A DNA stretch of 64,000 bases from Nonomuraea spiralis (GCF_014648435.1 NZ_BMRC01000005.1:291003-355002); one strand, 5' to 3'; positions 44,290 through 53,807 are shown, counted from the first letter of the stretch. Translations and numbers: made by a program. Notes: generated from the letters alone by a model not told the origin.

Positions 44290-44798
44290 CGGCAGGCTGG
44301 GCAACTGAACTTGCCGGCCTGGGTCCATCTGGTACCGCGCGACGACCCGGAGACCGCACTGCGGTACACAGCCCAGGCGCTGGACCTGGCTCCCCGCAGT
44401 GGCGCCACGTGGCAGATCGCCACGGCCCACCACCACGCGGCAGGCGCGTTTCAAAGGCTCGGACGGCTCGACGAGGCCACTGCGTCGGAAACCGGGCGGC
44501 GGAGATGTTCAAGGCCGACGGCGACATCGATTCCTACAGTCAGTGTCCGGGTTCCCTCGGCAGCTGCCTTCGCGATGGAGGACGCTACACCGAGGCACTG
44601 GAACGGTACCTCGGCTTGTGGGCGCCGCTGAATGACGACCAGTCGGGGATGAGGCCCAACGTAGTGGCGTTCACCCGACCGATCGCGCTTGCCCGCATCG
44701 GCGAATGTCCGGGGTCGCTCGGCCGCCGCTCTGAGGCGATCACCAAGCTCACCGAGGCGAGCAGCCGCTGCCGCGACCTGGCGAACGCCACGCCCTGA
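44290..44798 (+). pseudogene. TPR-domain regulator remnant with frameshift
   Basis: Tetratricopeptide helices run ALRYTAQALDLAPRSGATWQ, AAGAFQRLGRLDEATAS in one frame. Near 44485 they shift to another frame as AAEMFKADGDIDSYSQCPGS, GRYTEALERYLGLW and IALARIGECPGSLGRRSEAI. The order matches the C-terminal half of actinobacterial TPR-type regulators. No start or DNA-binding domain is left. Confidence 0.7.
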
Positions 44799-44939
44799 CC
44801 CCAGCCGGCGAGCTCGACGGGGGCCCGGGTTGCGCGCCACTTCTGCGTCCTGTTCTGCGTGGCCGGGCCGCGTGCGCGCGACTTGGATTAAGGGCACCAG
44901 GACAGGCGTTGGGTCTGTCCCTCCAGGTCAGGAGCGACC

Positions 44940-45623
44940 ATGACCACCATCAGGAACATCGTGCTCGTGCACGGTGGTTTCGTGGACGGATCGGGCTGGC
45001 AGGGCGTCTACGACGAGCTGACCAGGCACGGCTTCCGCGTCCACGTCGTGCAGAACCCGACGCTGTCGCTGGAGGGCGACGTCGCCGCGACCCGCCAGGT
45101 CCTCGACGCTCTCGACGGCCCGGCCGTCCTGGTCGGCCACTCCTACGGCGGGGTCGTCATCAGCCAGGCCGGCACCCACCCCAACGTCGCCGCCCTCGCC
45201 TACATCGCCGCCTTCGCCGCCGACAAGGGCGAGTCGGTCAACACCCTCATCGCCGACCCGCCGCCCGGCGCGCCGGTGCCGCCCATCCTCCCTCCCGTGA
45301 ACGGCTTCCTTTTCCTGGACCGCGACAAATTCCACGGCTCGTTCGCCGCTGACCTGCCCGGCCAGGTGGCCGCGTTCATGGCGGACTCCCAGGTGCCGTG
45401 GGGCGTGGACGCCCTCGGCGGTACGGTCACCGAGCCGGCCTGGCGTACCAAGCCGAGCTGGTACCTGGTCGCCACCGAGGACCGCATGATCCCGCCCCCG
45501 GCCCAGCGGACCATGGCCGAGCGCGCCGGAGCGACCGTTGTCGAGGTCGTCGGCAGCCACGCCGTCTACCTGTCCCGGCCCGACGCGGTCGCCGACCTCA
45601 TCGAGCAGGCCTCCCAGGCATAG
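44940..45623 (+). CDS. Alpha/beta hydrolase (EstC/salicylate-esterase-like)
   Basis: 227 residues. VLVHGGFVDGSGW gives the oxyanion loop, GHSYGG the nucleophile, TEDRMIPP the acid and GSHAVYLSRPD the histidine. This short cap-poor type is related to plant methylesterases and bacterial EstC. Cytoplasmic, substrate unknown. Stands alone between a TPR remnant and the RIP gene. Confidence 0.88.
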   Translation: MTTIRNIVLVHGGFVDGSGWQGVYDELTRHGFRVHVVQNPTLSLEGDVAATRQVLDALDGPAVLVGHSYGGVVISQAGTHPNVAALAYIAAFAADKGESVNTLIADPPPGAPVPPILPPVNGFLFLDRDKFHGSFAADLPGQVAAFMADSQVPWGVDALGGTVTEPAWRTKPSWYLVATEDRMIPPPAQRTMAERAGATVVEVVGSHAVYLSRPDAVADLIEQASQA

Positions 45624-45826
45624 CCGCACAGGACACCGCCCGCGACCCCCCCCGCCGGACCCGTGCCCCGCCGCTTCCAGCGCCCCATCCACGGCGAACA
45701 CCTCAATGCCGTACGGCACGTGCATGCATTCGGTGACATGCCCACACCGGCCCCGAGTACCGGCCTGACCACCTCGGTGGAGAACACCGAGCCCCTATGA
45801 GCACTCGCCCAAGGCAGGAGTCGACC

Positions 45827-46768
45827 ATGCCCCGATACCACCGACGTACCCCGCCCAGACACGGCAGAATTCGCCGGGCACTGCTCGCCCTCACGGTGTC
45901 CGTGGCCGTCGTAGCCGGCCTGCTCTCCACTGCCGGGCCCGCCGCCGCGCACACCGGAGAGGGGTCGATCAACCATGTCTGGCTGGACCTGGGGGATGCG
46001 CCCAGCAGTCAGCAGACGATCGCCTACTCCACGTTCCTGGCCAGCCTGCGCGCCGCGGTCTCCGACACCTGGCGAGACGGTACGCAGTACACGCAGAACG
46101 CCTCTACAGGGGAGGGGATCGTCCGGGTCTCGCTGTCGGCCCATGACGACAGTGGCAACCGACGGGCGGTGGACCTGTGGGTCCAGCCCGACAACCTGTA
46201 CGTCGTCGGGTTCTCCCCCCAGGGCAGCGGGACCTCCTACACCTTCAACGACGCCAGCTTCAACCGCGCCCCCATCGACACATCCCTCACCAACCTGCCC
46301 TTCGGAGGCAACTACCAGGCCCTCGTCCAGGCCGCCGGGCGCGACCGGTCGAGCATGCCGATCTACTGGAACGACATCCGGGCGTCCATCCTCCAGCTCG
46401 CCAACCAGACCTCGGCCAACACCAACACCCAGAACACCGCCCGCTCCCTCATGCTGCTCATCCAGATGACCTCGGAAGCCGCCCGCTTCAACGACCTCGA
46501 AGGCGTCTTCCGCGCCGCGGTCGGCGACTGGGGCTGGGGCCGCTACGGATTGGAGGCGTGGCAGCAGAACCTGGAGAACAACTGGGGTGTCTTGTCCAAC
46601 TTCTACTGGAACCTCGTAGGAGCGGGTAACACCTCGACCCCGACCGTCCCCTTCATCCCCGGCATCGGGACCATCGAGAACGTCAACCAGGTCCGCCGGT
46701 ACGTACGGGTCCTGCACACCTTCAACGCCGGCTGGAACTATCCCAACCCCTCACGCGACGAACTCTGA
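45827..46768 (+). CDS. Secreted ribosome-inactivating protein (rRNA N-glycosidase)
   Basis: 313 residues, type I RIP (ricin A-chain fold) that would remove one adenine from the sarcin-ricin loop of 23S/28S rRNA. The signal peptide has a long Arg-rich start, a hydrophobic core ALLALTVSVAVVAGLL and a cleavage site near PAAAH. All active-site residues of the family are present: Y125 in NLYVVGF, Y163 in GNYQALVQAAGRDR, E217 and R220 in MTSEAARF, W253 in LENNWGVLS. No lectin B-chain is attached. ATG 45827 has GGAG 7-8 bases upstream; an ATG at 45797 is less likely. Export suggests action on eukaryotic cells or rivals; no immunity gene is visible. Bacterial RIPs are rare (known for S. coelicolor). 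Confidence 0.9.
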   Translation: MPRYHRRTPPRHGRIRRALLALTVSVAVVAGLLSTAGPAAAHTGEGSINHVWLDLGDAPSSQQTIAYSTFLASLRAAVSDTWRDGTQYTQNASTGEGIVRVSLSAHDDSGNRRAVDLWVQPDNLYVVGFSPQGSGTSYTFNDASFNRAPIDTSLTNLPFGGNYQALVQAAGRDRSSMPIYWNDIRASILQLANQTSANTNTQNTARSLMLLIQMTSEAARFNDLEGVFRAAVGDWGWGRYGLEAWQQNLENNWGVLSNFYWNLVGAGNTSTPTVPFIPGIGTIENVNQVRRYVRVLHTFNAGWNYPNPSRDEL

Positions 46769-46948
46769 CCTCGACCTCTCGGCCCTGCGCTGACGGAGGG
46801 GTGCCCGCTCCGCCATCGAGTGACGAGATCCCGTCGCCCAGGACCGTTCTGCGGCCCCTCTCCGGAGGGGCCCACCCCCTTTCCGGCTGATCACCTCCGG
46901 AACCCGTACGCCAATGCGATCGGTGATCACAAAGCGCCCCACGATTCA

Positions 46949-47040
46949 TCAACTCGTAGCCAAGCCGAGCTGGGTGTCCAGCGGCTGGCGAACAGTGGAG
47001 GCGCGGGCGTAGCCGATCCGCGCATGCCCGGCCGGCTCGG
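46949..47040 (-). pseudogene. Serine recombinase (resolvase) N-terminal remnant
   Basis: ARIGYARASTVRQPLDTQLG matches the first catalytic block (IGYARVST, with the nucleophile serine) of resolvases. It meets a stop 5 codons later; only about 25 residues are left. The rest of the 46769-47303 gap has no gene. Confidence 0.55.
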
Positions 47041-47303
47041 CATCGGCCGCGGCCGGGCGGGGCAGCTGGGCCCAGGCCGTGCCCGGCTTGCGGACGGCCG
47101 GGATGGGGACGTTGAGCTCCTTGGCGAACAAGGGCACGAGCCGGAAACGGGGAGCAGAGCAAATAAGCCGGAAAGGCCAAGAGGGCTGGTCGGAGAGCGT
47201 GACAACAGCAGAAATGTGACCTTATGTGCCACGCGTACCCAGCACAGAAGCGGGTCACTGTGGGGGACGGCCCATCGTCTGATCATGAAAGGAGGTGAAT
47301 CAG

Positions 47304-47492
47304 ATGGAGCAGGACATGCGACCGGGCCTGGTGAAGGTGTACGAGCCGCCGCTGGTGGCCGAGGTCGGCGAGTTCGCCGCCACGACCCTCGGCAACCTCG
47401 ACCCCGCCGCCCCGGAGGGCACCTTCTTCTACCGCGCGGCTCCAGCACCAGGCCCCCCGACGTGCCCTGCGACCAGTGTGAGCGCGGCGTGA
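47304..47492 (+). CDS. Lasso-peptide-like RiPP precursor, orphan
   Basis: 62 residues behind an unusually perfect Shine-Dalgarno (AAAGGAGGTGA at 47288-47298). The leader VYEPPLVAEVGEFAATTLG carries the lasso pattern Y-x2-P-x5-G-x5-T, with Thr at -2 before a glycine. The core would start GNLDPAAPE, offering Gly1 and Glu9 for a 9-residue macrolactam ring, followed by GTFFYR and a Pro-rich tail. The tail is long (core of 33), so extra trimming or a shifted 3' end is possible. No cyclase, leader protease or recognition protein was found nearby. Confidence 0.7.
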   Translation: MEQDMRPGLVKVYEPPLVAEVGEFAATTLGNLDPAAPEGTFFYRAAPAPGPPTCPATSVSAA

Positions 47493-47876
47493 GCACCGTC
47501 GCGGTGCCACTGGCGGCGCAGTGGGCGGAGCCGTTGTCGGCCTCTACGCATACGGCGAAGTGATCGCCGCAAATCCTGACACGCGCGACCCGGGTCTCGG
47601 CCTACCGTCATGGTCGTGACACACCCGGACGTGACAGCCGCCCCGTCACCCGTAGGCGCCCGCCCGGTGATCGCGCCGGTCGACGCCTACGAGGCCTTGA
47701 CCAGCCACCTATCCAGGCTACGCCGGACACCGTGATCGCCTTCGAGAGCCGTCGGCCCGACACGGGACCACAGCGCACCCGTGGTCCCGTTGAGCGCTAT
47801 GCCGGATGTCCTGACGGCGTTCGCGAGCCGGATTTTCTTACTTTTCTGACAGGATCACGCGCGCGGGCGCGATCGT
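47493..47876. other. Gap with only a weak small frame
   Basis: A 41-codon frame at 47610-47735 (DAYEALTSHLSRLRR region) may continue in another frame, but no family is recognised and there is no good ribosome site. No lasso biosynthesis genes are here. Confidence 0.4.
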
Positions 47877-49220
47877 TTACGAGCTGGGTGCGTGATCGGG
47901 GTAGGTGCTGTCGACCAGGCTGGTGTGGTCGGTGAAGGACAGGCCGCCGTTGGGGTCGATGCAGGTCCCGTCCGGGCGGCACGGCGCGATGATCGACTCG
48001 CGTGCCCACAGGGCGGCGTTGCTGTTGGCGGGGGCGGAGACGCTGTCGGTCACGGTGCCCGACATCATCACATCGACATCGGTGGTCGTGGAGTAGCCAA
48101 GCTGCCGGGTGGTGCTGGAGAAGAAGGAGAAGTGGCCGCCGACCGAGGCGTCATCAGATTCGATCGACAGTTCGACACCGACGTCGTAGCCGACCGTCAC
48201 CCCGTAGGAGGCCGAGTAGGTCTGGCTCTGGGACTCGCTGACGCCGACGTCGACCTGGACCGACTCGGGCTCGGTCTGGGAGGCGCCGTGCTGGTTGTCG
48301 ATGAAGCGGATGTTGCGGTACCCGGTGTAGTGCTTGAGGGTGTAGAAGGCGTTGCCGTAGACGTGTTGCTCCAGTGTCAGCTCGGTGTCGGTGATCGCCG
48401 CGAACGGCACCACCACCGAGTAGTCGTTGACGGGGGTGGTGTGGTCGTCCGGCGGGTCGAAGGAGTCCAGGTAGGGCGGTGCGGGCGGGTCGCTCACCTT
48501 GATCTGCGGCACCGGGACCATCAGCACCATGGGCGGCGGGTCGGTTGGCGGGCTGCTGTTCAGGTTGCTCTTGCCGATAAACCCGGTGATCCCGATCAGC
48601 GCGTGGTCTGCCTGCTGGCTGAAGGTCTGCCCGTTGAGGTCGGTGTTGACCGACCAGATGGTCTCGTCTTCCTTGGCCATCGCGCCCGCGCCGTCGGTGT
48701 TCCAGAGGATCGGGCCGTAGCTGCCGGTGTGGGCGTAGTCGGCGCGCACGCAGCGGAAGTTGTTCCACGGGGCCTTGCTGTTGTCGGGGGTGACCCAGTT
48801 GCTGCTGCCGCCGGTGAAGATGTCGCCCAGGGCGACGTAGCCGTCGGGCGGCGTCGGGCGGTACACCTTGCCGTACATGTCGGCACCGGTGCCGTCGTCG
48901 CAGTAGCACTCGCTCCAGCCGGTCGGCGCGGCCAGCACGCCGGTGCCGCCGTGGTCCTTGACGATGACGCCGACGCGGTAGCCGTTCGGGTTGCCGTCGT
49001 AGTCGCTGTTCGGCCAGGCCATCCCTCCGAGCCAGCACCAGCCACCGTCGTCGACGGCCCACTGCGGGAGCACCGGGTGCCAGAACCGGCCGTACATGGT
49101 GGCACCGCTGCCCTTGTCCTGGTAGTCCAGGGCGAACTGGTCGGTGAACGCGATCCGCAGGTCGCCGTAGTCGTACCAGTAGGTCTGAGCGGCCGGAGAG
49201 CCGAGCCGGGGTGAGGGCAT
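47877..49220 (-). CDS. Vps62-related protein with possible pore-forming tail
   Basis: 447 residues, no signal peptide, AAAGGAG 8 bases before ATG 49220. The N-terminal 250 residues have two or more related beta modules (MYGRFWHPVLP ... MYGKVYRPTPPDGYVALGDI) typical of Vps62/DUF946 proteins. The C-terminal part (about 310-420) is a Ser/Thr-rich amphipathic beta stretch (SESQSQTYSASYGVTVGYDV, HFSFFSSTTRQLGYSTTTDV) like the insertion hairpin of aerolysin-type toxins. Function is inferred only from this architecture. The 308 bases upstream (49221-49528) contain no gene. Confidence 0.75.
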   Translation of the reverse strand: MPSPRLGSPAAQTYWYDYGDLRIAFTDQFALDYQDKGSGATMYGRFWHPVLPQWAVDDGGWCWLGGMAWPNSDYDGNPNGYRVGVIVKDHGGTGVLAAPTGWSECYCDDGTGADMYGKVYRPTPPDGYVALGDIFTGGSSNWVTPDNSKAPWNNFRCVRADYAHTGSYGPILWNTDGAGAMAKEDETIWSVNTDLNGQTFSQQADHALIGITGFIGKSNLNSSPPTDPPPMVLMVPVPQIKVSDPPAPPYLDSFDPPDDHTTPVNDYSVVVPFAAITDTELTLEQHVYGNAFYTLKHYTGYRNIRFIDNQHGASQTEPESVQVDVGVSESQSQTYSASYGVTVGYDVGVELSIESDDASVGGHFSFFSSTTRQLGYSTTTDVDVMMSGTVTDSVSAPANSNAALWARESIIAPCRPDGTCIDPNGGLSFTDHTSLVDSTYPDHAPSS

Positions 49221-49528
49221 CGTGGAGGCTCCTTTCGCGAACCCCGAGCGCCGATCCCTGTGGGACCGGTCACGGATGGGGGTCTGCTCACGAGCATCGC
49301 CCAACTCCTCCAGGCGGAACAGCCGTCAGTCCCCAACCGGACACCGATCCGGCGAACCAGGGAATTTGCGGTTGCCCGGACGCCGTGATCGGGGGAAAGC
49401 GGCAATACCAGGAAGGATTGCCTGCTGACACTCTGGCGTGCCGGCTGTTCGAGCTCGTGACCTTCACGCCCCAGATTGCGGGGAGAAGGCGGCGGCCGCG
49501 ACCCCGGTTGCCGTCCCAACGGCCGGAA

Positions 49529-50098
49529 TCAGCCGTCCCGGAAACGGTCGTTCGCGGGACGGTCGGCCGGGCCCGGGGGCGTGATCACGTTTCTGTCGAT
49601 TCTCGTAATCGTGTTCACCGACGTCCTGGGGTCTAGCGGCAGTTGTAGCAATCGCGGATAATCCAACGAACCTATCTCTGACCTGGGATTATTTGAGCGG
49701 TCACTGTGCGCGTGGGCGTGCTGGTCGCCGCCGGGGTCGCTTGCCTGCCCACCGTCCTGGCCGTCGCCCCACTTCCGCAGGTAGGCCACCCAGGCGCTGC
49801 GCCGGTAGGGCAGCCGCTCGGCGTCGATGACCGCGATCGCGTCCTTGTAGCGCTCGGTGGTGGCGTCGGTGATGCGGCATTCGCTCCAGCCGAGCACGTC
49901 GTCCTTGGTGGCGGGCGGTTCCAGGCCCAGTTCCCTGGCCAGGCGGACGAAGCGCTGGTTGTGGAACCGGTGCTTGTTACCGGTGTCCTGGATGCCTCTC
50001 ACGTCGGCGAGCCCATGGGCGGCCTCGTGCAGGAGGGTCTGCATCACCCGGCGGCCGACGAGTGCGATCGGTTCCCCGGAGATGAACAGCTCAGACAC
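49529..50098 (-). CDS. HExxH zinc-protease-like fragment
   Basis: 189 residues. TLLHEAAHGLADVRGIQD contains the HEAAH zinc motif, followed by FHNQRFVRLARELGLE and WSECRITDATTERYKDAIAV. The family is usually longer, with an N-terminal DNA- or protein-binding part. Here a stop lies just 8 codons before the GTG, so the 5' part seems lost. The C-terminal 60 residues (DQHAHAHSDRSNNPRS) look unstructured and may be read-through. Possibly a pseudogene. Confidence 0.55.
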   Translation of the reverse strand: MSELFISGEPIALVGRRVMQTLLHEAAHGLADVRGIQDTGNKHRFHNQRFVRLARELGLEPPATKDDVLGWSECRITDATTERYKDAIAVIDAERLPYRRSAWVAYLRKWGDGQDGGQASDPGGDQHAHAHSDRSNNPRSEIGSLDYPRLLQLPLDPRTSVNTITRIDRNVITPPGPADRPANDRFRDG

Positions 50099-50241
50099 CT
50101 GCCCGCCGTCGGTGTCTCACAAGATCGCTGACGCGCCGATGTCCCGGAGCCCGAGACGGGCATCAAGCCATCGTGAGGTCATGCGTTCCCGCCGGCGCTT
50201 CGTCACGGGCCGCCCCGCCACGTCAGGGGGTGCCGTCGGCT

Positions 50242-50919
50242 TCAGGAGATGAGGATGCCGAGGCCGTCGCCGAGCAGTTTCAGTCCGAGTACGAAGAGCA
50301 GGGCGGCCATGACGGCGACGTTGTGCTGTGCCGCCCAGTCCTTCCAACTGCTGAGCACGCTCTTGGCTCGATCGCCCAGGAACAGGAAGACCGCGAGCGG
50401 GGCCAGGATCCCGAGAGAGCCGATGATCACGAAGACGGCCAGGGAGACGATCTGTTGTCCGGCCGCGAGTCCGGAGGAGCTGATCGAGGCGGCGGCGGCG
50501 AGGGTCAATGGCGCGTTCTTGAGGTTGGCCGCCGACAGAGCCAATCCGAGCCCGAAGACTTTGATCGGGTTGAAGCGATCGATCGCGGCCATCCACTTCG
50601 GCAGTTCGGCTTGTGAGGCGTCGGTGGGGCGGTGCCGCCATTGCCGGATACCGAATAGGACGAGCAGGACGCCCAGGACCAGCTTGAGCGCTCCCACCCA
50701 GGTGGCCGGCTGATGGTGGACAGAGGAACCTCCCGCTCCGCCGATCGCCAGCATCACGCCGCCCAGCGCCGACAGTCCTGCTACCCAGCCGAGGGTGAAC
50801 AGCGGTCCGTTGAGACGTCCTTGTGGTGTGGCCAGAACGAGGATGATCGCGACGATCGGGAGCGGGCTGACCGCGACGCCGGCGGCCAGGCCCAGAATGT
50901 CCCCGAGAGCTTTATCCAT
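50242..50919 (-). CDS. GAP/Sap-family membrane protein (LysE-like)
   Basis: 225 residues, six hydrophobic segments. It starts DKALGDILGLAAGVAVSPLP and contains GLALSAANLKNAPLTLAAAA, typical of the GAP (Sap, sulfolipid-addressing) family related to LysE exporters. Probably moves or positions a lipid or small molecule in the inner membrane. ATG 50919 has GGAG 7 bases upstream; another ATG four codons earlier is weaker. Confidence 0.82.
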   Translation of the reverse strand: MDKALGDILGLAAGVAVSPLPIVAIILVLATPQGRLNGPLFTLGWVAGLSALGGVMLAIGGAGGSSVHHQPATWVGALKLVLGVLLVLFGIRQWRHRPTDASQAELPKWMAAIDRFNPIKVFGLGLALSAANLKNAPLTLAAAASISSSGLAAGQQIVSLAVFVIIGSLGILAPLAVFLFLGDRAKSVLSSWKDWAAQHNVAVMAALLFVLGLKLLGDGLGILIS

Positions 50920-51287
50920 GACGGTCTCCATGTGCCGGTCGGGATGACCTGGTCGGCTCGGCGCCGCGGACCTGACCCGCTGACCTGCCTGGGGAGCCCT
51001 TCCCCGCCATCGTCTCACCCGGCGTATCGCCCCCTGCGCGGTGCCCGATCCGGCGGCGAGTCGTTGGGCCAGCAAGCGACGGGTTCCCGGGGGCATGAAT
51101 AAGCGATTCTTTGGCGATCCGCTGACAATTTGACGCCCAAATGGCTGTCTTCGAGCCCGCGTTCCTCCCGTCGACCTGCCTACGCTGAGCTGTGACCTGG
51201 GACTACACGTGATCCTGCCGCCCCCGGGTCTGGATTGACGGTGTTGTCCCGCAGTCGAGCGGCAAACAAGCGGAGCTGATCGAGCGC
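50920..51287. other. Intergenic region, no gene seen
   Basis: 368 bases between divergent GAP and catalase-like genes. Only a 12-codon frame at about 51095. It should hold both promoters, but no confident -35/-10 pair or operator was found. Confidence 0.4.
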
Positions 51288-52409
51288 ATGCCATCGCGAT
51301 TCATCCCATACACCCCGGACATCGAAGCCGCCTGTCCACAATTTGACGAGATGCTGCAGACGGTGATCGCCAAGACCGAGCGATTCATCGCCGATTCGGT
51401 TGACGCCGAGGGCACCGGCCTGGCGGTCCGTGACGCGCACGCCAAGGGATACGGGATCGTCAGGGGCGAAGTTGAGATCCTCGACCGGCTTCCCGCCGCG
51501 TACGCGCAAGGCATCTACGCCACGCCGGGACGGCATGACGCGCTCGTGCGCTTCTCCAACGGCTCGCCGCACGCGGGCGCCGACGCGCGGCTCGGCCGCG
51601 CGACCGGGCTGGCGTTGAAGATGTTCGGCATCGGGGGCCCGACCCTGCTGGAGGACGAGCCCGACACCGGCACCTTCGACTACGCCCTCATCAACGCGCC
51701 GGTCTTCTTCTGCAACACCCTGGAGCACTACCTGTTCATTCAGGAGCTGTTCCTGGACGCGCCGAAGTACTTCGCCCAGGGCCCGCCCGGGCGGCATCGC
51801 TTCTACCGCGAATTCGTGACCGGCAAGGGCACCCTGGAGCCCGAGGCATGGGCGTGGGATGAGTTCCTGGCCTTCCTCACGGTGGCGGCGCGGCCGCTTG
51901 TGAACGTGCTGCTCTCGTCCTACTGGACGATGGGCGCGGTCCGGCACGGCGATCACATCGCCAAGGTCCGTCTTGCCCCCGACCCGGGCCGCGCGGCTGC
52001 GGTGGTCCATCGCGCCATCGACATGACCTCGGCGGAGGAGGTGTTCCGGCCGGCCTTGGTGGCCGAGATGCGTGAGCGGCCCTACGCGTTCGACATCCAG
52101 GTCCAGCTCTGCGCCGACCTGGAGCACATGCCGGTGGAGGACCTCACCGTCGAGTGGCCCGAGCGGCTGTCCCCGTTCGTCACGGTCGCCAAGTTGCGGC
52201 TGCCGCAGCAGGACATCTCAGATGAGGAAACCCTCACGAAGATGGACGCGCTCTCCTTCACCCCGTGGCGGGTCACGGCCGAACACGCCCCGCTCGGTGA
52301 GATCATGCGGGCCCGCAAGGAGGTCTACCGCCGCTCCTCCCTGCAGCGTCACCGGCTCAACCACCAGCGGCGCCGGGAACCACACAGCGCAGCTGAGGTG
52401 CTGCCGTGA
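51288..52409 (+). CDS. Catalase-superfamily heme protein (y4iL-like)
   Basis: 373 residues. AHAKGYGIVRGEVEILD, a RHDALVRFSNG block and an RKEVYRRSSLQRH tail match small catalase-related proteins, in which a heme-ligating Tyr lies in the C-terminal Arg-rich helix. It is shorter than true catalases (about 480+). Could act on organic hydroperoxides. Convergent with the DyP peroxidase gene (45 bases between stops), so both may serve peroxide metabolism. Confidence 0.8.
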   Translation: MPSRFIPYTPDIEAACPQFDEMLQTVIAKTERFIADSVDAEGTGLAVRDAHAKGYGIVRGEVEILDRLPAAYAQGIYATPGRHDALVRFSNGSPHAGADARLGRATGLALKMFGIGGPTLLEDEPDTGTFDYALINAPVFFCNTLEHYLFIQELFLDAPKYFAQGPPGRHRFYREFVTGKGTLEPEAWAWDEFLAFLTVAARPLVNVLLSSYWTMGAVRHGDHIAKVRLAPDPGRAAAVVHRAIDMTSAEEVFRPALVAEMRERPYAFDIQVQLCADLEHMPVEDLTVEWPERLSPFVTVAKLRLPQQDISDEETLTKMDALSFTPWRVTAEHAPLGEIMRARKEVYRRSSLQRHRLNHQRRREPHSAAEVLP

Positions 52410-52454
52410 CCTTCACGCTGGACGACCTCCAGGGCAAAGGGGGCGGGCAGGCCC

Positions 52455-53807
52455 TCAGCCCTCCAGTTCGGCCAGCCAGCGCACAGCGCGCAGGCCCGGC
52501 ACGAAGCAGTACTCACCGCCTCGGGTGACCACGAAGCTGGGCAGATTCTGCAGGCGGCGCCGGATCGGCTTGCCCGGGATGGTGACGATGCCGGTCCCGC
52601 CGTGATGCCCGGCTACCGGGTCCTTCTCGCCGGGGAAGCCGATGAAGTTGCCGTCGTTGACCCACTCGGCCTTGATGAATTCAAACTGCCGCTCGATATG
52701 GGCTCCGATGAAGACTCCGACCAGGCCCCGGTCGGCGCCGTCGTCTTCCAGCACGCCCTCCGGCAGCGGCGGACCGTAGCTGGTGCCGCGGCGGATGAGG
52801 CGGTGCATCCGCGCGTCGCCGATGATGGTGGCGTCGCGGGGGTTGGTACGCCGGATGTGCGCGCCGGCGGGGCACCTGAAGCCGCGATCGTCGTTCTCCC
52901 GGTACAGGAAGTCGTTGTTGCGGTGCGGGTCGGCGCCCAGTTCCGGATCGTCGTGCTCCGGGGTCAGCGTCAACGGCGCCCCGCTGGGCCAGCGCCCGAC
53001 CATTTTCGCCGCCAGGAGCGCCTCGTCCTGGGCGCTGGAGGTGTTCGCGCGCAGGTATCGGCGCCAGGCCGCCACCTTGGTGTGAATCTTGCGCACAGCG
53101 ACATAGGTCCCGTTGCGCCCCAGCACCTCGGGGCTGGGCATGGGCGGCAGATTGCCGGTTTCATCGGGGTAGCCGAGGATGAACTCGCCTGCCTTGAGCG
53201 GTGCTTCCCGGGGGTTGGAGCCGGGCAGCCCGAGGCCCTCGATGTTCGGATGACTGATGCCGTCGCGGAAGCCGAAGGTGGTACGCCCGGTCGGGAGCTG
53301 GCGGACCTCTTGCTGCCAGATCACCCGGACACCAGGGGTGTCCTGGTAGGCGACGCGGGCCCGTTCCAGAGCCTTGTCCAGCCGCGCCGCATCGGGAGAC
53401 AGTGCGCTCAACGCGATATGCACCTCACCCGTTCCGAACGGTGGCTCCCAGTGGGCCGGGGCACTCTCGCCCACATCACCGATCAGGTCCGCACGCGCAG
53501 CCATGCCCTGGCGAAACGCCTGCGGAAAGCTGTCCAGCGACTCCTGCGGCACCCCCAGCGCCCTCAGCCCTTGGTAGGTGAACGCCACCGCGACCCAGGC
53601 ATCCCGGCTCGGATCCACGCTGACGAAGCCACCCTCGATCGCCGGCAGCAGCCGCCGCAGCAACGAACGCCCGGCATGGCGGTCCTCCACGCGCAGGAAG
53701 ACGAACCGTCCCACATACGGCATGGGCCGCGGATGCACCGCCCCGCTTTGGATGTCGTCAACCTCGATGCGCACACTGGCTCCGCTCGTGCTCGCCGCCG
53801 CGTTCAT
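52455..53807 (-). CDS. DyP-type heme peroxidase
   Basis: 450 residues. The family signature GFRDG is at 179-183 (catalytic D182), the proximal heme His is H317 in CPAGAHIRRTNPR, and a distal Arg lies in RLIRRG. No Tat signal, so cytosolic or cargo type. It oxidises dyes, phenols or porphyrins with H2O2. GGAGG upstream of ATG 53807. It follows an unknown 196-residue gene on the same strand by 80 bases, probably an operon. Confidence 0.92.
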   Translation of the reverse strand: MNAAASTSGASVRIEVDDIQSGAVHPRPMPYVGRFVFLRVEDRHAGRSLLRRLLPAIEGGFVSVDPSRDAWVAVAFTYQGLRALGVPQESLDSFPQAFRQGMAARADLIGDVGESAPAHWEPPFGTGEVHIALSALSPDAARLDKALERARVAYQDTPGVRVIWQQEVRQLPTGRTTFGFRDGISHPNIEGLGLPGSNPREAPLKAGEFILGYPDETGNLPPMPSPEVLGRNGTYVAVRKIHTKVAAWRRYLRANTSSAQDEALLAAKMVGRWPSGAPLTLTPEHDDPELGADPHRNNDFLYRENDDRGFRCPAGAHIRRTNPRDATIIGDARMHRLIRRGTSYGPPLPEGVLEDDGADRGLVGVFIGAHIERQFEFIKAEWVNDGNFIGFPGEKDPVAGHHGGTGIVTIPGKPIRRRLQNLPSFVVTRGGEYCFVPGLRAVRWLAELEG

